Assembly (NCBI GenBank): GCA_004552115.1
Contig: SFPH01000170.1
Span: 1 to 6,362, forward strand
DNA: 6,362 nt
DNA from: Bacteroidales bacterium
GTDB taxonomy: Bacteria > Bacteroidota > Bacteroidia > Bacteroidales > UBA932
Direction: 5' to 3'
Position numbers and translations under genes: made by a program. Below, piece after piece: positions 1 through 4,692 of this stretch. The notes below the pieces were generated by a model, which saw only the letters and a list, made by a program, of their open reading frames with translations, searched no databases and was not told where the DNA came from. Positions within the stretch are counted from its first letter, which is position 1, and the number at the start of each line of letters is the position of its first letter.

Positions 1-96
1 TCCGAGCTCAAGACCAGGGGACTTGACGCTGACCAGACCGAGGCGGCCATCAAGGCCACTTTCAAAATGTTGAATCTGATAGAAAATCTGAAATAG
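1..96 (+). CDS. 3' end of a 2-isopropylmalate/citramalate synthase-like gene (partial)
   Basis: An open frame runs in from the left edge and ends at a TAG at 94-96, giving the last 31 residues (they begin SELKTRGLDADQTEAAIKAT). The stop lies 3 nt before the leuB start, so the two genes are almost certainly co-transcribed. From memory of Bacteroidales leucine operons, a second LeuA-like protein with an isopropylmalate synthase regulatory (LeuA dimer) domain often directly precedes leuB. The fragment, with its TRGLDADQTEAAIKAT segment, resembles the end of that regulatory domain. The catalytic TIM barrel is outside the window, so 2-isopropylmalate synthase and (R)-citramalate synthase cannot be told apart. 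The family call rests on context plus a short tail and is moderate only. Confidence 0.55.
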   Translation, partial: SELKTRGLDADQTEAAIKATFKMLNLIENLK

Positions 97-99
97 AAT

Positions 100-1167
100 A
101 TGAATCTGAAAATCGCAAAGCTTCCGGGTGACGGTATCGGACCGGAAGTAGTGGAGCAGGCCGTCAAGGCCGTGGACGCAGTCTGCGAAAAGGCCGGCCA
201 CAAGGCAGAGTACACCTTCGGATATGTCGGAGCCTGCGCAATAAGAAAATTCGGGGACGCATTCCCGGAGGAGACATTCCGGACCTGCATGGACAGCGAC
301 GCCGTACTTTTCGGCGCAGTTGGCGATCCGGAGTTCGACAACAATCCCACCGCCAAGGTAAGGCCGGAGCAGGGACTGCTTGCAATGAGGAAGAAACTCG
401 GCCTCTACGCCAATCTCCGTCCGGTCGAGACATTCAGCGCCCTGGTGCATAAGAGCCCCCTCCGGAAAGAGCTGGTCGACGGTGCTGACTTCCTCTGTGT
501 AAGGGAGTTGACTGGCGGAATGTACTTCGGGGAGAAGGGCAGGAAAGACAATGGTGACACTGCCTGGGACACCAATATCTACCACAGGTACGAGGTGGAG
601 CGCATACTCCGCCTTGCATTTGACTACGCCCGTCTCCGCCGCAGCCATCTTACCGTGGTGGACAAGGCCAATGTGCTCGAGTCATCCCGTCTCTGGCGCC
701 AGATAGCCCAGGAACTCGCTCCTGAATATCCGGACGTGACCACCGACTACATGTACGTGGACAATGCGGCCATGAAGCTCATCACCGGCCCGAAATTCTT
801 CGATGTCCTCGTGACTGAAAATACCTTCGGAGACATTCTCACGGACGAGGCAAGCTGCGTTTCCGGCTCGATGGGTCTGCTTGCATCAGCCTCCATCGGT
901 GAGCATACCGGTGTGTTCGAGCCGATTCACGGCTCCTATCCGCAGGCCGCAGGCAAGAACATAGCGAATCCTCTCGCCACCATCCTCTCTGCCGCGATGA
1001 TGTTCGAATATGCCTTCCAGATGAAGGAGGAAGGCCGCATGATCAGGGAGGCTGTGAAGGCTTCCATAGATGCCGGCATTGTCACCGAGGACCTTGCAGA
1101 CGGCGGAAAGGCCTATTCCACCTCGGAAGTCGGCGACTGGGTGGCTGATTACATCAGGAAGCATTGA
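100..1167 (+). CDS. leuB: 3-isopropylmalate dehydrogenase
   Basis: Cytoplasmic enzyme of leucine synthesis that oxidatively decarboxylates (2R,3S)-3-isopropylmalate to 2-oxoisocaproate using NAD+ and Mg2+/Mn2+. The 355-residue protein has the usual family length. Visible landmarks are [11 protein letters not shown] at residues 8-18; the substrate-binding arginines R97 and R107 in the segment [16 protein letters not shown] and R135 in [11 protein letters not shown], followed by Y142; K189 in VDKANVL; and metal-binding aspartates D221, D245 and D249 (the last two in [12 protein letters not shown]). The nucleotide loop [19 protein letters not shown] lies at 273-291. The ATG at 100 is chosen because the hydrophobic first strand [12 protein letters not shown] follows directly. 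It sits 3 nt after the upstream stop, with no Shine-Dalgarno sequence, as is normal in Bacteroidetes. No disruption is seen. The broken ilvE follows 32 nt downstream. Confidence 0.97.
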   Translation: MNLKIAKLPGDGIGPEVVEQAVKAVDAVCEKAGHKAEYTFGYVGACAIRKFGDAFPEETFRTCMDSDAVLFGAVGDPEFDNNPTAKVRPEQGLLAMRKKLGLYANLRPVETFSALVHKSPLRKELVDGADFLCVRELTGGMYFGEKGRKDNGDTAWDTNIYHRYEVERILRLAFDYARLRRSHLTVVDKANVLESSRLWRQIAQELAPEYPDVTTDYMYVDNAAMKLITGPKFFDVLVTENTFGDILTDEASCVSGSMGLLASASIGEHTGVFEPIHGSYPQAAGKNIANPLATILSAAMMFEYAFQMKEEGRMIREAVKASIDAGIVTEDLADGGKAYSTSEVGDWVADYIRKH

Positions 1168-1199
1168 GTTTCCTTAGCAGATATTTAATACGATAACAT

Positions 1200-2137
1200 A
1201 TGTCACAGATTAATTGGCAATCGCTCGGGTTCGACGCATACCGCACCAGAACCCTCGTAACCGCCCGATGGAAGGACGGAAAATGGTCGGATATTTCAGA
1301 ATCGGAAGATTTTGCATTTCACCTGGATCCTTTCACCTGTGTAAGAGAACGGCCGGATTCCTCGGTCTCCCGGCTCCGTCAGACTCGATGTTCATCGAGA
1401 TGTGCGAGAGATGCGTGAAGTCCAACATGGAGTTTCTTGCCCCTTACGGGCACGATGCATCCCTCTATCTCAGACCTCTTCTCCTTGGCGCCCAGCCTAA
1501 GATGCAGCTCACCCCTCCGAACGAGGCGATTTTCGCGGTGATGTGCGCTCCGGCAGGCCCGTATTACGGAGCCAACATGCGCTCATTCTCCGGAGTCATT
1601 CCTCTGAACTATGACAGAGCAGCTCCAAAGGGTTCGGGAAGCTACAAGGTCGGCGCAAACTATGCCGCCACCTTCCGTCCATATCAGATTGCCCACGAGC
1701 AGGGCTACAGCGAACTCCTCTACCTGAACTCCAAAACTCACGAGTACGTGGATGAGTTCGGCTCTTCCAACTTCTTCGGCATCAAGGGCAATACATACGT
1801 GACTCCGCTTTCTGACAGCGTGCTTCCTTCGATCACCAACAAGTCCCTTCAGGAAATCGCCGTCGACCTCGGAATGAAGGTTGAGAAGCGTCCGGTAAGG
1901 CTGGAGGAACTCTCGGAATTCGAGGAGGCGGGAGGCTGCGGAACAGCTGTCGTGATCACTCCGATGTCACATATCGATGTCAAGGAAGTGCTCGAGGAGG
2001 AGGCTGTGAAGACAGTTTACCGCTATCTTCCTGACGGTGAGGTTGGCCCTGTATGCGCAAAGCTCTACAAGACCATCACCTCGATCCAGAAGGGAGAAAT
2101 CGAGGATATCCACGGCTGGTGCCACGAGATCAGATAA
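1200..2137 (+). pseudogene. ilvE: Branched-chain amino acid aminotransferase, frameshifted by an internal deletion
   Basis: Intact, this would be a PLP-dependent class IV (type II BCAT) transaminase exchanging amino groups between glutamate and the 2-oxo acids of leucine, isoleucine and valine. The true N-terminus starts at ATG 1200 (MSQINWQSLGFDAYRTR...) and reads well to DPFTCV at 1341-1343. From about 1346 the family sequence continues in the -1 frame (RTAGFLGLP, then SLYLRPLLLG, the PLP lysine in SYKVGANYA with its AAG at 1646-1648, SSNFFGIKGNTYVTP, LPSITNKS and the C-terminal HGWCHEIR) to the TAA at 2135-2137. The usual segment containing LHYGQ and FEGLKAFR is absent. With 48 residues before and about 262 after the break, some 33-34 codons are missing against a usual length near 340; phase requires loss of 3n+1 nt. 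As sequenced, translation from 1200 stops at 1418. The alternative ATG at 1214 opens the second frame but gives a nonsense N-terminus. It is the last gene of the leu/ilv unit, 38 nt from the convergent amidase gene. Confidence 0.85.
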
Positions 2138-2169
2138 TCGCTAGATAAGATAATGATGACGGCTCAGCC

Positions 2170-2187
2170 TCCCGGCTAGTCCCGGGA
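2170..2187. terminator. Possible hairpin between convergent ilvE and amidase genes
   Basis: TCCCGG (2170-2175) pairs perfectly with CCGGGA (2182-2187) across a 6-nt loop that includes the amidase stop codon. The two convergent genes end only 38 nt apart, so a shared structure would be economical. There is no T-tract on either side, so an intrinsic terminator is weakly supported and the inverted repeat may be chance in GC-rich DNA. Confidence 0.25.
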
Positions 2188-2899
2188 CAATGAGAATTCA
2201 TCGCTGTCGGCGAGGACCGGAAATGAAGCGCGCAAATCTGCGAGAGTCTTCAGATCCACCTCGCCGGCAATCGTTTCCGCAACTCCGTCACGGCAGGCCG
2301 CAATCGGCTTCCCGAGCGGGTCCAGAATCACGGAACCTCCGTCATAAATGCAGGAAGGATCCTTGCCTACACGGTTTGCGGCCACTACAAAGCATTGATT
2401 CTCAATGGCTCTGGCTCTGAGCAACGTGTCCCAGGCATATCTCCTCTGGACAGGCCAGCTGGCCACGCAGAGCATCACGTCGTAATCCTTCCGGTTCCGG
2501 GACCATACCGGGAAACGGAGGTCGTAACATACTGTGAGAAGGAATCTTGCACCCTTCCACACGGCTATTGCACGCCTGTTTCCGGCACGGTACTGCCGGC
2601 CTTCTCCTCCGTAATTGAAAAGATGCCTCTTGTCGTAATAAATGACCTCATCGGGGGTGACGAAATAAAAGCGGTTGACCCTCATCCCGTCTTCCAGGCC
2701 GAGGGCAATGCTGCCTGCCACTGCGCAATTCCTCCTCTTCGCTTCTTCCTGCGCAATTGCTGTTGAAGCCGGTGGTGAACATTTCAGGAAGGACATAGAG
2801 GTCCGCATCCGGCTCCCTGTCCATCATGCTGCGGGCTGCGGCAATGTTTCCCGCAATGTCGCCCCAGATTATATCCGATTGGATTACGGCTATTTTCAT
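2176..2899 (-). pseudogene. Nitrilase-superfamily omega-amidase (YafV/Nit2-like), frameshifted by an internal deletion
   Basis: Members of this carbon-nitrogen hydrolase group hydrolyse small omega-amides such as 2-oxoglutaramate, or 2-oxosuccinamate, in the cytoplasm. The start ATG is at 2899-2897 (MKIAVIQSDIIWGDIAGN) and the first frame is good through LPEMFTTGF (residues 37-45). The family sequence resumes in another frame at about 2758 (IAQEEAKRRNCAVAGSIA) and runs to the TAG at 2178-2176. The catalytic Glu-Lys-Cys triad survives as E39 in LPEMF (codon 2785-2783), the lysine of YYDKRHLF (2631-2629) and the cysteine of VCYDLRFPVW (2529-2527). Family hallmarks AWDTLLRARAIENQ and GSVILDPLG are also present. 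The 45 plus about 193 residues fall short of the family's roughly 256, so about 18 codons are missing between TTGF and the AQEEAKR helix; phase demands loss of 3n+2 nt. It lies 12 nt downstream of the corrected stop of the membrane-protein gene and probably shares its promoter. No gene symbol is assigned because YafV and Nit2 members share these motifs. Confidence 0.85.
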
Positions 2900-2911
2900 T
2901 GTTTAGTCCGT

Positions 2912-3425
2912 TTATAGTTCAGACATCAGTCTCCTTACCGTCCTCACGGCCTCGCCGCTCGGCATTATCCAGAGGCAGGCGATGGCGACAATGGCGGCAA
3001 AGCCGGCAAGATATGATATGAAGGAGTTGAACACAACAGCAGCTGCCGCCGAGATAAGCATGAGGACCAGCATGGTCACTGCGGACCAGCATGGTCACTG
3101 CTCTCAGGCCCCTGCTCCTGTTTCCCTCCCTGAATGAAGCCGCATATCTGAAAATGGTCTTTCCGCCCTCTTCCCGCTCCCCGGCATACTCTATCCTGCA
3201 CGATACATACTTCTTCCTCCACAGGTTCGACCTGTCCACGAAAAGGTCGAAATCCCCGGTTGAGCCCGGAAGGGCAATGCCTTCCAATTCTCTGGCTTCC
3301 AGTACTTTGCCTGTCTCCTTAAGGTTGGCCTTGACCTGGCCGATGCAGGTTCCGAAACCGTTCTCGCTCTCGAACAGCTTCATCCCCGCATCCATCATCT
3401 GGACCCGTGTGTCAAATTTTCTCAT
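2912..3425 (-). pseudogene. Unrecognised small protein with two C-terminal membrane segments, frameshifted by a 19-bp tandem duplication
   Basis: I do not recognise the family. Translation from ATG 3425-3423 gives a soluble-looking N-terminal part of about 105 residues (MRKFDTRVQMMDAGMKLF...), including acidic and basic stretches such as AGEREEGGKT. At GLRAVTMLV (about residues 107-114) the frame as written becomes Cys/His/Arg-rich nonsense (...VQLLHIISCRLCRHCRHR) and stops at 2919. Deleting one copy of the 19-bp repeat at 3064-3101 restores a frame that continues LMLISAAAAVVFNSFISYLA and ends SEL with the TAA at 2914-2912: 164 residues in all. The restored tail has two hydrophobic stretches, about 107-126 and 128-148, that look like transmembrane helices joined by a tight turn, then a basic end (VRTVRRLMSEL). 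An N-terminal soluble domain with a membrane hairpin is all that can be said. The amidase gene follows 12 nt downstream in the same transcript; a functional link is unproven. Confidence 0.75.
3064..3101. repeat. Perfect 19-bp tandem duplication (two copies)
   Basis: The unit ggaccagcatggtcactgc occurs at 3064-3082 and again at 3083-3101 with no mismatch and no spacer. Flanking bases do not extend it. Each copy holds a small inverted repeat, GACCA-gca-TGGTC (3065-3077 and 3084-3096). Nineteen is not a multiple of three, and the duplication coincides exactly with the point where the minus-strand membrane-protein gene loses its frame. Confidence 0.97.
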
Positions 3426-3445
3426 TGAAATGAATTTTCTTCCTG

Positions 3446-3453
3446 CAAAAATA
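3446..3453 (-). promoter_or_regulatory. Bacteroidetes-type -7 box for the minus-strand membrane-protein/amidase unit
   Basis: Read on the minus strand, 3453-3446 is TATTTTTG, a perfect fit to the TAnnTTTG consensus of the Bacteroidetes primary sigma factor. A possible -33 element is the TTG in AACTTGTG further upstream, but its spacing of about 23 nt is longer than usual. Transcription would start near 3440, giving a leader of roughly 15 nt before the ATG at 3425. Confidence 0.55.
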
Positions 3454-3487
3454 CATTATTTCAGCCTGTTTTCTCACAAGTTTTGAC

Positions 3488-3495
3488 TAATTTTG
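3488..3495 (+). promoter_or_regulatory. Bacteroidetes-type -7 box for the glycosyltransferase/MMPL operon
   Basis: TAATTTTG at 3488-3495 matches TAnnTTTG exactly. Transcription would be expected to begin about 5-8 nt later, at roughly 3500-3503, which is the ATG of the glycosyltransferase itself, so the mRNA could be leaderless or nearly so. No convincing -33 TTTG is seen about 20 nt upstream (the region reads CAGCCTGTTTTC). The TAA at 3488-3490 is also an in-frame stop, so the coding region cannot begin earlier than 3503. Confidence 0.5.
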
Positions 3496-3502
3496 TGTTC
3501 CT

Positions 3503-4684
3503 ATGGAAAATTTGAGTCCAGATTCCGTCAGAGCCGTCCTGAAGGAAAGGGGTTGCTGCGTGATTATGCCGACATACGACAATGCCGGCACTCTTTCGGA
3601 TGTAATATCCTCTGTACTGGAATATTGTGACGACCTGATCGTCATCAATGACGGATGTACAGACGGAACTCCGGAAATCCTGAAGAAATTCGGACAGAAA
3701 ATCGATGTCCTGACCCATCCCTTCAACTGGGGAAAAGGAGTTGCCCTGAGAAATGGACTCGAAAGGGCGATGGAGCGCGGTTTCAGCCACGCAATCAGCA
3801 TCGATTCGGACGGGCAGCACTCAGCGGCAGACATCGCCGGTTTCGCGAAGGCCCTGCAGGAAATGCCCGGGACCCTGGTTGTCGGGGCTAGAAACCTCAA
3901 TGCTGACGGAATGCCTGGAGGGAACACTTTCGCCAATAAATTCTCCAATTTCTGGTTCCGGCTGGAGACGGGTATCAGCCTCCAGGATACCCAGTCGGGG
4001 TACAGGCTCTATCCTCTCGACAGCATCGACCTTTCCGGTAAGTTCACCGGAGGCTATGAATTCGAGTTGGAGATACTGGTCTATTCCGCCTGGAAGGGAG
4101 TGAAGGTAGCCAACATCCCGGTGTCGGTAAGCTATCCGCCGGACAGGGTATCGCATTTCAAACCCTTCAGCGATTTCGCCAGAATCAGCATTCTGAACAC
4201 CATACTTGTGGCCATCTGCTTTTTCTGGAGGTGGCCGGCCTCATTCTTCAGGAAACTCACCTGGACTAATGTCAAGTCGTTCATAGACAGGAATATAATC
4301 CATTCGCCGGAGAGCAATGCCAGGATCGCATCCTCCGTGATGCTGGGCTGCTTCATGGGCATTCTGCCCATATGGGGCTACCAGATGGTATGCGCATTCG
4401 CCCTGGCCCATCTCCTGAAGCTGAACAAGGTCATCGTGCTGGTCGCATCCAACATCAGCCTTCCTCCGCTCATCCCTTTCATCATTTTCGGAAGCTACTG
4501 GCTTGGCTGCACTGTACTCGGACAGCCAATGATATTCTCATTGGACAATTTCTCGCTGGAAGTCGCAGGTACCGTGCTGCTTCAGTATATACTGGGGGCG
4601 GTGCTGCTCGCCGCATTGGTGTCGGCGGTGTCCTGGCTCATTACGTTCACGGTTCTCGTCGCCTGCGGAAGGCACAATAACTAA
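3503..4684 (+). CDS. Family 2 glycosyltransferase fused to a C-terminal DUF2062 membrane domain
   Basis: The 393-residue protein has two parts. Residues about 17-215 form a GT-A fold of the polyprenyl-phosphate-mannose/glucose synthase kind: PTYDN (23-27), INDGCTDGT (48-56) with the nucleotide-sugar-binding aspartate D50, the metal-binding DSDG motif (D101, D103), and QDTQSGYRLYP (161-171) and YEFELEIL (185-192), which shape the acceptor site. Residues about 266-385 match DUF2062, with SSVMLGCFMGILPIWGYQ and hydrophobic segments near 295-318, 321-342 and 355-388. The enzyme should sit at the cytoplasmic face of the inner membrane and glycosylate a lipid or lipid-linked acceptor; donor and acceptor cannot be read from sequence. 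The ATG at 3503 is the only upstream start possible because an in-frame TAA lies at 3488. The MMPL gene starts 8 nt after its stop, implying an operon. The fusion is recurrent in Bacteroidetes, so it is not an anomaly. Confidence 0.93.
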   Translation: MENLSPDSVRAVLKERGCCVIMPTYDNAGTLSDVISSVLEYCDDLIVINDGCTDGTPEILKKFGQKIDVLTHPFNWGKGVALRNGLERAMERGFSHAISIDSDGQHSAADIAGFAKALQEMPGTLVVGARNLNADGMPGGNTFANKFSNFWFRLETGISLQDTQSGYRLYPLDSIDLSGKFTGGYEFELEILVYSAWKGVKVANIPVSVSYPPDRVSHFKPFSDFARISILNTILVAICFFWRWPASFFRKLTWTNVKSFIDRNIIHSPESNARIASSVMLGCFMGILPIWGYQMVCAFALAHLLKLNKVIVLVASNISLPPLIPFIIFGSYWLGCTVLGQPMIFSLDNFSLEVAGTVLLQYILGAVLLAALVSAVSWLITFTVLVACGRHNN

Positions 4685-4692
4685 ATAGGCTG

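Noticed and set aside
1168..1199. Promoter or attenuator in the leuB-ilvE gap
   Set aside because: The 32-nt gap is AT-rich but has no TAnnTTTG box and no hairpin with a T-tract; it looks like an ordinary intra-operon spacer.
1214..1345. Possible alternative N-terminus for the aminotransferase from ATG 1214
   Set aside because: The peptide before RTAGFLGLP (MAIARVRRIPHQNPRN...) does not resemble the aminotransferase family, while the overlapping frame from 1200 does. It is a by-product of the frameshift.
2395..2766. Plus-strand open frame of 123 codons
   Set aside because: It is antisense to the amidase gene, whose minus-strand reading shows the full catalytic Glu-Lys-Cys set; the plus-strand product has no recognisable features.
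3091..3486. Plus-strand open frame of 131 codons that starts inside the 19-bp repeat
   Set aside because: It is antisense to the membrane-protein gene and runs through the divergent promoter region. Its start exists only because of the repeat and its composition looks arbitrary.
3426..3502. Programmed ribosomal frameshifting as an explanation for the split genes
   Set aside because: The breaks involve about 100 nt and 50 nt of missing codons and a 19-nt duplication. A +1 or -1 ribosomal slip would not restore the lost residues, and no slippery heptamer with a downstream structure is evident at the junctions.
3461..4156. Several minus-strand open frames (73-153 codons) opposite the glycosyltransferase
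   Set aside because: The plus strand encodes unmistakable GT2 motifs; the antisense frames show no motif and look like codon-usage shadows.
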